Shown: positions 58,301-59,368, counted from the first letter of the stretch. The stretch: 64,000 nucleotides of DNA from Amphiura filiformis (GCF_039555335.1 NC_092637.1:124001-188000), one strand, 5' to 3'. Notes: a model not told the origin generated them from the sequence alone. Numbers and translations: made by a program.

Positions 58301-59368
58301 TCAGTGAACGGCTCTTTTCAGAGCCACCAAAACCTTTAAAATTACAGATAGGAGAGATCTGCTTGTTCTCTGTTGACAAGGGGCATCAGTAGGCATGAGG
58401 CGGCGTACATGTCTCATTCTTAGGTACTTTGTCCTGAAGAAGTCAGAGTTACTCCTGACGAAAGCTTGACAGGTCTAAACTTGTGCGACGGCGAATCCGC
58501 TAAAACCGACTAATCAACCTGATATTAATAATTATTCATATTTCTTAATTGAAATAGAAATGAGTACAATTGATCTTACAATCCATTTCATCAGAGTTGT
58601 CGCCGCATTCATCTGCACCATTACACATTAGGTCAGGAGCAATACACCGTAAATTAGAACATCGGAAATCGCCTTCCTGTGGACATGGACCTATAACACG
58701 TGTAATGGCTTGAGTTAACATAGTTAATAGTATGAACATGAATTATATGTAGTAGGGTAACCGTAGGTGACATAATATTATCAGAGAGCTAGGGATATTA
58801 AAAATGAGAATTTTGTGGTAGATAAGAAAACTCAATTTTGTATACATCTCAAGTCAAAATCAAAAGTTCTCGAAAAGTTCTTTAAGAAAACTTACTGAGA
58901 ATAAGAAACACATTGTGAAAATATAATAATATTTATTGGTTAACCCTAACCCTCCTGAATACTACACAAAATACTACTTGATATATGCGCTGTTCGTGCA
59001 TGCATCCCACGTGGTGTGATGACGCAATCGCCGTAAGTGATATATAGGCACGGTTTCGCTGGCCAGCGAAGCTCAAGACCCGTGGCAAAGTGTCGCCGAC
59101 CGAGTGCTTGGCATGCGAGGGGTCTTAGGTTCGAATCCCACCCAGAGCAAATATCTTCTTTCCTTCTTTTCTCTCTTTATTCTTTCCTTCTTTCCTTCCG
59201 TCGCCAAAAAGCCTTTAGTTTGATTTTGCACTTTTTGGCAACTGAACTCACAGCCGATCTCGTCTCACTTTTTTGTTTCTTCGCAATCAAGATATTCGTC
59301 GCATACAAAATGGTCTGGAATGCATGGCCCCATAGCAGAACAAGCAAACAAGCCTAAATCGCATGGAT
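2943..59368 (-). CDS. Giant LDLa/mucin-linker modular gene, partial (exons listed separately)
   Basis: At least 43 small exons on the minus strand share consensus splice sites and phase 1-1 boundaries, so any module can be added or skipped in frame. Type A exons (usually 111 bases) encode a classic LDLa repeat with six Cys and a D-x-S-D-E calcium box. Type B exons (usually 114 bases) encode a divergent LDLa repeat with FxCS and GPCI signatures and a DC-x-x-T-x-x-DE box. M exons (12 to 99 bases) encode Thr/Glu/Pro runs. In transcription order the repeated block is M-B-A. The final Cys codon of every LDLa module is split across the intron (T, then GT or AT). LDLa modules bind calcium and protein or lipid ligands in extracellular proteins, so a secreted or membrane-anchored mucin-like protein is inferred. 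No signal peptide, membrane segment, start or stop codon is in the window. I do not recognise an orthologue. Confidence 0.85.
3241..3351 (-). CDS. LDLa exon type A
   Basis: 111 bases with GTAAG donor. It begins [19 protein letters not shown] and ends [10 protein letters not shown], so all six Cys and the calcium box are present. It lies 187 bases upstream (in transcription) of the exon at 2943 with no linker exon between them. Confidence 0.87.
4021..4910. mobile_element. Foldback DNA element, about 0.9 kb
   Basis: Two arms of about 350-400 bases are inverted copies: ACTTGGTGGAAAGGTAGTTT near 4118 against AAACTACCTTTCCACCAAGT near 4783, and CACCACTAATTGCAACAGAA against TTCTGTTGCAATTAGTGGTG. 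No transposase. It lies in the intron between the A exon at 3241 and the B exon at 5169. Confidence 0.75.
4917..5089. mobile_element. MITE, 173 bases
   Basis: Perfect terminal GGGTTTCTCTACTGGA with inverted partner TCCAGTAGAGAAACCC; the inverted repeats extend for about 50 bases (through CTTCCCACAATGCAAT). Confidence 0.8.
5169..5282 (-). CDS. LDLa exon type B
   Basis: 114 bases, donor GTGAGT, acceptor CAG. It encodes [17 protein letters not shown] and later [12 protein letters not shown]: six Cys, with the usual Ser of the calcium box replaced as in other B modules. Last B exon in transcription order. Confidence 0.85.
5290..7400. other. Intron sequence
   Basis: Intron between the A exon at 7406 and the B exon at 5169, apart from the candidate microexon at 6000. 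It holds a GAA/AGA-rich low-complexity stretch at 6085-6165; otherwise I see nothing. Confidence 0.6.
6000..6011 (-). CDS. Candidate 12-base linker microexon (type M)
   Basis: Twelve bases encoding Pro-Thr-Ala with split outer codons lie between a pyrimidine-rich CAG acceptor and a perfect GTAAGTT donor on the minus strand. The phase is 1-1, and the GT-CCG-ACA start matches other M exons. It sits where the M-B-A order calls for a linker, between the A exon at 7406 and the B exon at 5169. Position and splice sites are the only support. Confidence 0.5.
7406..7516 (-). CDS. LDLa exon type A
   Basis: 111 bases, GTAAG donor. Encodes [18 protein letters not shown] then [16 protein letters not shown]; all six Cys and the calcium box are intact. 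The second residue after PC is Leu instead of the usual Pro. Confidence 0.87.
7571..7762 (-). mobile_element. MITE fragment, TTTCGTGATC family
   Basis: Inverted relative of 15308-15651: it shares GTGGATCACGAAATGCCCTT at one end and a GATCTTAGCATCCTC segment at the other. Confidence 0.6.
7770..8555. other. Intron sequence
   Basis: AT-rich intron; no exon, no recognised repeat. Confidence 0.5.
8556..9590. repeat. Degenerate tandem repeat array, about 1 kb
   Basis: Recurrent blocks TTTCGCGGTTTGTGGTTCTT, GGGGCAATCTAGTTGGATAT and GGCGATCTTTCGCGGTTTGT alternate in an irregular higher-order pattern, locally richer in GC than the surroundings. No protein frame persists. Confidence 0.85.
9858..9946 (-). 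mobile_element. tRNA-like sequence (SINE head or pseudo-tRNA)
   Basis: On the minus strand: D-arm-like GTGGCGAAGCAGTTAAGACC, an anticodon arm TGGACTTCTAATCCA (loop would read TCT), a B-box-like CAAGTTCGAAAC, then a T-run terminator. The acceptor stem does not pair well, so a working tRNA is doubtful. Confidence 0.45.
9950..10990. other. Intron sequence
   Basis: Part of the 3.7 kb intron between the B exon at 11225 and the A exon at 7406. No exon or protein homology seen. Confidence 0.5.
10995..11191. mobile_element. MITE, ACTACCTGCCGATTGGCCAA family, copy 1
   Basis: About 200 bases with inverted ends (GAGAACTACCTGCCGAT and ATCGGCAGGTA). A second copy is at 16652-16862. Confidence 0.75.
11225..11335 (-). 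CDS. LDLa exon type B (short form)
   Basis: 111 bases, one codon shorter than other B exons, because the GPCI block is GECI after a shorter FACS segment. It ends [12 protein letters not shown]. Donor GTGAGT. It begins [11 protein letters not shown], with Gly in place of Pro before the first Cys. Confidence 0.85.
11450..11549 (-). mobile_element. tRNA-derived SINE
   Basis: Minus strand reads GGCTTAGGTGGGCGAATGGT, CTAAGGCGCT, and later GAGTTCAAACTC (B box): a tRNA-like head, next to the B exon at 11225. Confidence 0.6.
11550..12232. other. Intron sequence
   Basis: No exon, no recognised repeat. Confidence 0.5.
12233..12605 (+). mobile_element. tRNA-derived SINE, near full length
   Basis: Head with GTTAGCTTAATCGATAAGGC (A box) and GCGGGTTCGAACCCTTGC (B box and T arm), then a unique body ending GCGCACTATAAATCACCGCG. 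A reversed fragment of the same body is at 32019-32085. Confidence 0.75.
12637..12735 (-). CDS. Mucin-like linker exon (M), longest
   Basis: 99 bases in phase 1-1 with AG acceptor and GTACTT donor. Translation is Thr, Ser and Glu rich: [18 protein letters not shown] followed by [14 protein letters not shown]. It contains no Cys. The many Thr/Ser suggest O-glycosylation, which is inference from composition. Confidence 0.8.
12922..13173. mobile_element. MITE, about 252 bases
   Basis: Long inverted ends: ACCTGAGCGCAAGAAG with CTTCTTGCTCTCAGGT, continuing through GGCCCCTCAACATGTATACA and its complement; over 55 bases pair. Confidence 0.85.
13208..13318 (-). CDS. LDLa exon type A
   Basis: 111 bases. 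Encodes [20 protein letters not shown] and [16 protein letters not shown], with all six Cys and a complete calcium box. Flanked by a MITE (12922-13173) just downstream and by the foldback at 13529 upstream. Confidence 0.88.
13529..14023. mobile_element. Foldback MITE, 495 bases, TA target site
   Basis: Ends CACTAGGCACAAAAAGAAAC and GTTTCTTTTTGTGCCTGGTG, flanked by TA on both sides. The arms continue through CGTCATTTATAGTCATCCTT, then through GACCAAGATATGCGCCT and its complement nearer the centre. Tc1/mariner-type non-autonomous element by its TA site. Confidence 0.85.
14230..14343 (-). CDS. LDLa exon type B
   Basis: 114 bases, donor GTGAGT. Encodes [19 protein letters not shown] and ends [12 protein letters not shown]. 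Its acceptor leads into GT rather than the AT used by many B exons, so the split codon at its start differs. Confidence 0.84.
14390..14835. other. Intron sequence
   Basis: Between the linker at 14841 and the B exon at 14230. A GC-richer patch at 14705-14775 has an imperfect inverted repeat (GGCCTGCGG against CCGCAGGC). Confidence 0.4.
14841..14885 (-). CDS. Mucin-like linker exon (M)
   Basis: 45 bases encoding [14 protein letters not shown], bounded by an AG acceptor and a GTAAAA donor. Short Thr/Pro linker between the A exon at 15748 and the B exon at 14230. Confidence 0.75.
15076..15233. repeat. (GAAA)n microsatellite
   Basis: More than 25 GAAA units, then GAAATAAA variants. Confidence 0.95.
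15308..15651. mobile_element. MITE, TTTCGTGATC family
   Basis: Ends GGCATTTCGTGATCCACAG and CTAGGATCACGAAATCC are inverted; an inner hairpin CGTTCTGGTATACCAGAACG sits at 15465-15484. Related fragment at 7571. Confidence 0.7.
15748..15858 (-). CDS. LDLa exon type A
   Basis: 111 bases. Encodes [20 protein letters not shown] and [16 protein letters not shown]; six Cys and calcium box complete. GTAAGATGATT donor. Confidence 0.88.
16105..16633. mobile_element. Foldback MITE, AATACAGCACTAAT family, copy 1
   Basis: Left end ACTACTCATTTCCGAAAAAT and right end GTATTTTCCTGGAATGAGGA are inverted; the inner arms share TTTTCTGACAATCGAGTC and AGGACTTGG-type words. Full relative at 36813-37409, fragment at 25753-25890. 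Confidence 0.8.
16652..16862. mobile_element. MITE, ACTACCTGCCGATTGGCCAA family, copy 2
   Basis: Inverted ends AACCCCATGAGAACTACC and GTAGTACTCAGGGGGTT. It sits right at the donor side of the B exon at 16911. Confidence 0.78.
16911..17023 (-). CDS. LDLa exon type B
   Basis: Type B module with [20 protein letters not shown], then [14 protein letters not shown] and a GTGAGT donor. Boundaries are good to about one base. My count gives 113 rather than 114, so the last codons before the donor should be re-read before a frame is asserted. Confidence 0.75.
17030..17965. other. Intron sequence
   Basis: AT-rich intron between the linker at 18536 and the B exon at 16911; no exon seen. Confidence 0.5.
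17968..18052 (+). mobile_element. tRNA-derived SINE head
   Basis: GGTGGAGTTGATAGCACAAT (A box region) and ACCGGGTTCAATTCCCGGT (T arm with perfect stem and B box). Followed by unrelated body sequence. Confidence 0.65.
18060..18530. other. Intron sequence, possible SINE body
   Basis: Sequence following the tRNA-like head; no coding features. Confidence 0.4.
18536..18592 (-). CDS. Mucin-like linker exon (M)
   Basis: 57 bases encoding [18 protein letters not shown], phase 1-1, GTACAT donor. The PTTM start matches the linkers at 12637 and 20934, suggesting a shared origin. Confidence 0.78.
18930..18968 (-). ncRNA. Hammerhead ribozyme core, left arm
   Basis: Minus strand: CTGATGA, a hairpin stem AAGAG/CTCTT, then GAAACGTC, all core boxes in order. 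Stem III is only AC/GT, as in the short-stem hammerheads reported in Penelope-like elements. The base beside CTGATGA does not pair with the base after the cleavage site, so activity is uncertain. Confidence 0.55.
19238..19273 (+). ncRNA. Hammerhead ribozyme core, right arm
   Basis: Plus strand: CTGATGA, hairpin AAGAG/CTCTT, GAAACGTT. Stem I can start with TGG against CCA. Cleavage would follow the T after GT. Confidence 0.55.
19530..19640 (-). CDS. LDLa exon type A
   Basis: 111 bases. Encodes [20 protein letters not shown] and [16 protein letters not shown]. All six Cys are present; Asp replaces the usual Gly in the CDG position. Confidence 0.88.
20022..20135 (-). CDS. LDLa exon type B
   Basis: 114 bases, donor GTGAGT, acceptor CTAG leading into GA. 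Encodes [20 protein letters not shown] and ends [12 protein letters not shown]. Six Cys conserved. Confidence 0.85.
20380..20556. mobile_element. Small foldback element
   Basis: AATGCGTATCACTTATTG opposes AACAAGTGATACGCAT; the inner arms pair through TGTACAAAATA-like and GATGCGTCTAATG/CATTAGACACATT words. Confidence 0.6.
20653..20903. mobile_element. MITE, about 250 bases
   Basis: Inverted ends TAAGGCACGACATCTTAT and ATAAGACGTTGTGCCTAA; the inner arms pair through GATGACTCTTT/AAAGAGTCATC and TTTGCATAGTG/CACTATGCAAA. Confidence 0.78.
20934..20981 (-). CDS. Mucin-like linker exon (M)
   Basis: 48 bases encoding [15 protein letters not shown] in phase 1-1, GTAAATT donor. It lies between the A exon at 22995 (with a Penelope-like element in the intervening intron) and the B exon at 20022. 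Confidence 0.75.
21255..22771 (-). mobile_element. Penelope-like element, 5'-truncated, with 439-base inverted terminal copy
   Basis: Two 439-base arms (21255-21693 and 22333-22771) are nearly perfect inverted copies around a 639-base middle. The middle plus left arm carry a minus-strand frame for the end of a Penelope-type reverse transcriptase and a GIY-YIG nuclease. 5' truncation with an inverted terminal copy is typical of how Penelope-like elements integrate. Arm identity is near complete, so the insertion is young. Confidence 0.88.
21337..22335 (-). CDS. Penelope-like RT C-terminus and GIY-YIG endonuclease (partial)
   Basis: Open frame of 332 codons. Residues about 15-75 match the region after the RT palm ([34 protein letters not shown]). 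Residues about 185-275 form the GIY-YIG endonuclease ([20 protein letters not shown], then [11 protein letters not shown]) with the CxxC and later His residues typical of Penelope nucleases. The RT palm and anything before it are missing, so this is not a full element protein; the ATG is simply the first in the remnant. It lies in an LDLa-gene intron on the same strand as the gene. Confidence 0.88.
   Translation of the reverse strand: MNTIDTTGNIKFTFEEECEGKIPFLDTLIVRKEDGTVKLLVYRKKTHTDQYLNFDSQHPLHQKIGVIRTLLDRMHSIVSEDKDKEEEESRIRKAITNCGYPKWAFDKAKQQVEGKAEVKKNKEQKNATQETETKGMVVIPYVEGLSEKLQRIFRKHKISVAMKPHNTLKRLLVHPKDKVDTIKTSGVVYEIGCKGCDKSYIGETGRPFGVRLKEHQKDAEKVANRKYTRKNRTMSTSEQNKSAITDHIAIENHVINWDEPKLLEKDGNQQTRLIREAIWIRRRGDRTVNRDIGSYSLDHVYDPLIRTGPPRDEKIAGNSGQSGGKSGSQWSF
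22995..23105 (-). CDS. LDLa exon type A
   Basis: 111 bases. Encodes [20 protein letters not shown] and [16 protein letters not shown]; six Cys and calcium box complete. Close to the A exons at 33619 and 36328 in its CIAPDLIC core. Confidence 0.88.
23334..23447 (-). CDS. LDLa exon type B
   Basis: 114 bases, donor GTGAGT. Encodes [20 protein letters not shown] and ends [12 protein letters not shown]. Only 136 bases separate it from its linker exon, one of the tightest M-B pairs in the gene. Confidence 0.86.
23584..23670 (-). CDS. Mucin-like linker exon (M)
   Basis: 87 bases encoding [18 protein letters not shown] and then [10 protein letters not shown], phase 1-1, GTAGGT donor. Thr makes up well over a third of residues; no Cys. 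Confidence 0.8.
23760..24335. other. Intron sequence
   Basis: Between the A exon at 24343 and the linker at 23584; nothing recognised. Confidence 0.5.
24343..24455 (-). pseudogene. LDLa exon type A, frameshifted
   Basis: 113 bases where intact A exons have 111. The first half reads [21 protein letters not shown] 2-base excess near the fourth Cys codon then shifts the frame; in the expected frame the second half still reads [16 protein letters not shown], so the damage is recent or a sequence error. Splice sites look intact. The start is also unusual, with Thr in place of Pro before the first Cys. Confidence 0.75.
24500..25080 (-). mobile_element. LINE reverse-transcriptase fragment, frameshifted
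   Basis: Minus-strand pieces in more than one frame read like a non-LTR RT finger region: [19 protein letters not shown]-like text around 24850-24790 and a GFRSSRGTTDAVF-like segment around 24720-24670. Both ends are missing. Family (CR1/Jockey-like or related) not settled. Confidence 0.6.
25102..25241 (-). pseudogene. Fused linker + LDLa type B exon, frameshifted
   Basis: A linker (PTTPTASTN) runs straight into a B module ([10 protein letters not shown]) with no intron, uniquely in this gene; elsewhere M and B are separate exons. The length is 140 bases where 141 would keep phase, and one base is lost just before the GPCI block. The later bases, read in the other frame, still fit a B module ending [12 protein letters not shown]. 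It keeps the GTGAGT donor and the AG acceptor of an M exon. Confidence 0.72.
25566..25682 (-). CDS. LDLa exon type A with 2-residue insertion
   Basis: 117 bases, six more than usual but in frame. Encodes [20 protein letters not shown] and [18 protein letters not shown]; two extra residues sit just after the fifth Cys, next to the calcium box. The A exon at 31790 has an insertion of the same length in the same place. Confidence 0.86.
25753..25890. mobile_element. Fragment of AATACAGCACTAAT foldback family
   Basis: Shares CGAAATGAAACATAGC and TTATGGAAATAAGGGCCA-like words with 36813-37409 and 16105-16633. Confidence 0.5.
26239..28740. mobile_element. 2.5 kb foldback DNA transposon with terminal arms over 400 bases
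   Basis: Ends CCTGGACAACCGATTCTTT and AAAGAATCGGTTGTCCAGG (last base shared with flank). The arms (about 26239-26670 and 28300-28740) pair over their length with scattered differences, including GAAATTAATTTTCTCGG/CCGAGAAAATTAATTT and TATAGTTTTGTCAGAATTT/AAATTCTGACAAAACTAT. The interior (26680-28290) has a C-run near 27062, a local tandem duplication (27648-27720 and 27784-27850) and no transposase frame. Confidence 0.75.
28745..29390. other. Intron sequence
   Basis: No exon or clear repeat between the foldback transposon and the B exon at 29398. Confidence 0.45.
29398..29511 (-). CDS. LDLa exon type B
   Basis: 114 bases, donor GTGAGT. Encodes [20 protein letters not shown] and ends [12 protein letters not shown]. 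It is separated from its A partner at 25566 by the longest intron in the window (3.7 kb), which holds the 2.5 kb foldback transposon. Confidence 0.86.
29760..30711. mobile_element. Foldback element, 952 bases
   Basis: Ends GTTCACAAAAAATAACTCCC and GGGAGTTATTTTTTGTGAAC. The arms pair through CATAACTTGACATA and ATTCACAG/CTGTGAAT. A direct duplication inside (30110-30260 and 30460-30620) makes the structure more complex. Confidence 0.8.
30728..31051. mobile_element. MITE with TTA target duplication
   Basis: TTA at 30725-30727 and 31052-31054 flank inverted ends GGATGGTACTA and TAGTACCACC; the inner arms pair through CACTGGTAACAAAAGTTATG. A 3-base TTA target is typical of PIF/Harbinger elements. 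Confidence 0.78.
31105..31182 (-). CDS. Mucin-like linker exon (M)
   Basis: 78 bases encoding [18 protein letters not shown] and TRQMTTA, phase 1-1, GTACGC donor. Richer in Pro and Ser than the other linkers. Confidence 0.8.
31272..31410. repeat. (TAA)n / (ATT)n microsatellite
   Basis: ATT units switching to about 80 bases of AAT units. Confidence 0.95.
31471..31733. mobile_element. MITE, 263 bases
   Basis: Ends TACCGTAGAATTCCGTCT and ACGGAATTTTACGGTA; inverted repeat of about 50 bases through GCATATATGCCTCTAAACGA. Confidence 0.82.
31790..31906 (-). CDS. LDLa exon type A with 2-residue insertion
   Basis: 117 bases. Encodes [20 protein letters not shown] and [12 protein letters not shown]. 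Apart from a 6-base in-frame insertion and a few substitutions it matches the exon at 2943-3053, and the match extends into both introns. Confidence 0.87.
32019..32085 (-). mobile_element. SINE body fragment
   Basis: Reverse complement of the last part of the SINE at 12233-12605 (GTGATTTATAGTGCGCT and GTTGACCCCACAAACCTCAG). Confidence 0.65.
32088..32275. repeat. GTGTTTGCTG interspersed repeat
   Basis: Related to 80-415; ends CTTTGTGTTTGCTG. Confidence 0.5.
32687..32950. mobile_element. Foldback element with poly(A)/poly(T) ends
   Basis: GGC plus a 27-base A-run and GGTTCGTCTCAAAGCTT at the left oppose GAGCTTTGAGACAAACC plus a T-run and GGCC at the right; the inner arms pair through CAAATGCGGAAATG/CATTTCGCATTTG. 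Confidence 0.72.
33121..33234 (-). CDS. LDLa exon type B
   Basis: 114 bases, donor GTGAGT. Encodes [20 protein letters not shown] and ends [12 protein letters not shown]. It follows the A exon at 33619 by 384 bases with no convincing linker exon between. Confidence 0.87.
33619..33729 (-). CDS. LDLa exon type A
   Basis: 111 bases. Encodes [20 protein letters not shown] and [16 protein letters not shown]. The opening PCP is replaced by ECK, the most divergent start among the A exons; six Cys remain. Confidence 0.86.
34140..34253 (-). CDS. LDLa exon type B
   Basis: 114 bases, donor GTGAGT. Encodes [20 protein letters not shown] and ends [16 protein letters not shown] is replaced by GECM. Confidence 0.85.
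34318..34670. mobile_element. MITE, 353 bases
   Basis: Ends CCGTAGAAGTGACATAAT and ATTACGTCACTTCTACGG; arms of about 70 bases through CGGATTAACTACCATAGC. Confidence 0.85.
34706..34777 (-). CDS. Mucin-like linker exon (M)
   Basis: 72 bases encoding [18 protein letters not shown] then MTTNS, GTAAGC donor, phase 1-1. A foldback element (34318-34670) fills the intron on its 3' side. Confidence 0.8.
35195..35305 (-). CDS. LDLa exon type A
   Basis: 111 bases. Encodes [20 protein letters not shown] and [16 protein letters not shown]; all six Cys and calcium box present, Ala before the first Cys. Confidence 0.88.
35306..35688. other. Intron sequence
   Basis: Nothing recognised between the A exon at 35195 and the B exon at 35689. 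Confidence 0.5.
35689..35802 (-). CDS. LDLa exon type B
   Basis: 114 bases, donor GTAAGT rather than GTGAGT. Encodes [20 protein letters not shown] and ends [16 protein letters not shown] is GSCI here. Its linker lies only 124 bases upstream. Confidence 0.85.
35927..35962 (-). CDS. Mucin-like linker exon (M), short
   Basis: 36 bases encoding [13 protein letters not shown] acceptor followed by GC, GTATGT donor. Shortest linker apart from the 12-base candidate at 6000. Confidence 0.75.
36328..36438 (-). CDS. LDLa exon type A, altered calcium box
   Basis: 111 bases. Encodes [20 protein letters not shown] and [16 protein letters not shown]. The Ser of the SDE box is Phe, a change that may weaken the fold or calcium site; six Cys intact. 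Confidence 0.87.
36813..37409. mobile_element. Foldback MITE, AATACAGCACTAAT family, copy 2
   Basis: Ends AACTACTCCCCATTCCAG and CTGGAATAGGGAGTAGT; the arms pair through AATACAGCACTAATTTTT and CTAAATCCTAATCCTTTAGT. About 600 bases, same family as 16105-16633. Confidence 0.85.
37602..37715 (-). CDS. LDLa exon type B
   Basis: 114 bases, donor GTAAGT. Encodes [20 protein letters not shown] and ends [12 protein letters not shown]. It is the first B exon downstream of the tandem triplication and about 60% alike by eye to the triplicated B exon. Confidence 0.86.
37716..38147. other. Intron left of the tandem array
   Basis: Unique sequence between the B exon at 37602 and the start of the tandem duplication; no exon seen. 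Confidence 0.5.
38356..38451 (-). CDS. Mucin-like linker exon (M), tandem copy 1
   Basis: 96 bases encoding [18 protein letters not shown] and [13 protein letters not shown], phase 1-1, GTATGT donor. Repeated without coding change at 47516 and 56677. Confidence 0.83.
38994..39621. mobile_element. Palindromic MITE, tandem copy 1
   Basis: The ends are TATTCCATAGTGGCGTATAG and its reverse complement. The same core, CCATAGTGGCGTATAG, recurs inside in both orientations (near 39330, 39420, 39440). Flanking TA is compatible with a Tc1/mariner-type target site. No coding capacity. It lies in the intron between the A exon at 40263 and the linker at 38356. Confidence 0.75.
39931..39988 (-). pseudogene. 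Truncated LDLa type A exon relic, copy 1
   Basis: The 3' half of an A exon with its GTAAG donor, reading [19 protein letters not shown]. The fifth Cys is Tyr and the calcium-box Ser is Tyr. Homology stops after AGGTCAG, where a histone-type stem-loop begins. It looks like a partial duplicate of the exon at 40263. Confidence 0.75.
39991..40015 (+). promoter_or_regulatory. Histone-type 3' mRNA stem-loop, copy 1
   Basis: GGCTCTTTTCAGAGCC (39993-40008) is the canonical metazoan replication-dependent histone stem-loop: 6-bp stem, TTTC loop. It is preceded by AAC and followed by ACCAAAA. A purine-rich stretch near 40030 (ATAGGAGAGA) is in the position of a histone downstream element. No histone reading frame lies upstream; an A-exon relic abuts it. 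Confidence 0.75.
40263..40373 (-). CDS. LDLa exon type A, tandem copy 1
   Basis: 111 bases, GTAAGATC donor. Encodes [20 protein letters not shown] and [16 protein letters not shown], intact. Repeated with the same protein sequence at 49423 and 58580. Confidence 0.9.
40765..40830 (+). mobile_element. tRNA-derived SINE head, copy 1
   Basis: A-box-like CCGACCGAGTGCTTGG and B-box GGTTCGAATCCC, closer together than in a full tRNA, followed by a pyrimidine-rich TTCC/TTCT tail. This fits a decayed tRNA-like SINE about 105 bases from the B exon at 40937 rather than a working tRNA gene. Confidence 0.6.
40937..41050 (-). CDS. LDLa exon type B, tandem copy 1
   Basis: 114 bases, donor GTGAGT, acceptor CAG. 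Encodes [20 protein letters not shown] and ends [12 protein letters not shown]. Open and complete. Confidence 0.88.
41391..42454 (-). repeat. 3' LTR of Gmr1-like element, copy 1
   Basis: On the minus strand it starts TGTGATGTGCCC just after a purine-rich tract (AAGGGGGAGGG, the polypurine tract) and ends CGACTCGTAACA: TG...CA, about 1,064 bases. The 5' partner is not in the window, so no age from LTR divergence is possible. Confidence 0.8.
41391..47307 (-). mobile_element. Gmr1-like Ty3/gypsy retrotransposon fossil, tandem copy 1 (3' part)
   Basis: Minus-strand LTR element with its 3' LTR at 41391-42454, pol at about 42630-46090 and gag at about 46060-47307. The order in pol is protease-like region, integrase, reverse transcriptase, RNase H: integrase precedes RT, the mark of the Gmr1-like group of deuterostome gypsy elements. 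The 5' end is cut by the tandem-duplication junction, so the 5' LTR and gag start are missing. The copy is broken, with about four or five interruptions across gag and pol. Integrase shows a zinc-binding HHCC region and D-D-E core; RT shows YVDDLIVYS; gag shows a long charged coiled coil, a SCAN-like capsid segment and one CCHC knuckle. Confidence 0.9.
47516..47611 (-). CDS. Mucin-like linker exon (M), tandem copy 2
   Basis: 96 bases identical in translation to the copy-1 linker, with the same splice sites. It would follow the copy-2 A exon and precede the copy-1 B exon in the transcript. Confidence 0.83.
48155..48780. mobile_element. Palindromic MITE, tandem copy 2
   Basis: Same element and insertion point as at 38994, so it was in place before the segment was duplicated. 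It differs by small length changes in A-runs. Confidence 0.75.
49091..49147 (-). pseudogene. Truncated LDLa type A exon relic, copy 2
   Basis: Second copy of the half exon with Tyr in place of the fifth Cys. Same break after AGGTCAG as in copy 1. Confidence 0.72.
49150..49174 (+). promoter_or_regulatory. Histone-type 3' mRNA stem-loop, copy 2
   Basis: Canonical stem-loop at 49152-49167 with AC before and ACCAAAA after, unchanged from copy 1. Confidence 0.75.
49423..49533 (-). CDS. LDLa exon type A, tandem copy 2
   Basis: 111 bases, same protein as the copy-1 exon at 40263; six Cys and SDE box intact, GTAAG donor. Confidence 0.9.
49924..49989 (+). mobile_element. tRNA-derived SINE head, copy 2
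   Basis: Same A-box/B-box pair and pyrimidine tail as at 40765, present before the duplication. Confidence 0.6.
50093..50206 (-). CDS. LDLa exon type B, tandem copy 2
   Basis: 114 bases encoding the same module as 40937 ([26 protein letters not shown]), open and complete with GTGAGT donor. Confidence 0.88.
50547..51607 (-). repeat. 3' LTR of Gmr1-like element, copy 2
   Basis: TG...CA-bounded, about 1,061 bases, preceded on the minus strand by the purine tract. It has a small cluster of substitutions near 51010 not shared with copies 1 and 3. Confidence 0.8.
50547..56468 (-). mobile_element. Gmr1-like Ty3/gypsy retrotransposon fossil, tandem copy 2 (3' part)
   Basis: Best-preserved copy. 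3' LTR 50547-51607; pol about 51780-55260, largely one long open frame; gag about 55210-56468. Approximate minus-strand order: protease-like 55210-54910, integrase zinc region 54440-54250, integrase core 54180-53800 with D, D and E in IIDCVGP, SDQGSNF and [13 protein letters not shown] 53010-52450 with YVDDLIVYS, RNase H 52215-51910 with VDASD. The 5' LTR and gag start are missing at the tandem junction. About three breaks remain, so it is a fossil. Confidence 0.92.
56677..56772 (-). CDS. Mucin-like linker exon (M), tandem copy 3
   Basis: 96 bases, same translation and GTATGT donor as 38356 and 47516. Confidence 0.83.
57315..57939. mobile_element. Palindromic MITE, tandem copy 3
   Basis: Third copy of the CCATAGTGGCGTATAG palindromic element at the same intron position. 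Confidence 0.75.
58249..58306 (-). pseudogene. Truncated LDLa type A exon relic, copy 3
   Basis: Same half exon and same junction to the stem-loop as in copies 1 and 2. Confidence 0.72.
58308..58332 (+). promoter_or_regulatory. Histone-type 3' mRNA stem-loop, copy 3
   Basis: Canonical stem-loop at 58310-58325, flanks as in copies 1 and 2. Confidence 0.75.
58580..58690 (-). CDS. LDLa exon type A, tandem copy 3
   Basis: 111 bases, same protein as 40263 and 49423, intact. Confidence 0.9.
59083..59148 (+). mobile_element. tRNA-derived SINE head, copy 3
   Basis: Third copy of the A-box/B-box pair with TTCC/TTCT tail. Confidence 0.6.
59252..59368 (-). pseudogene. LDLa exon type B, tandem copy 3, in-frame stop
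   Basis: 117 bases: a three-base gain keeps phase, but with a local change it places a TGA codon just before DEIGC, where copies 1 and 2 read EETKTDE. If real, any transcript including this exon would end here, or the exon is skipped (its phase allows that). A sequencing error is possible. Confidence 0.75.
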
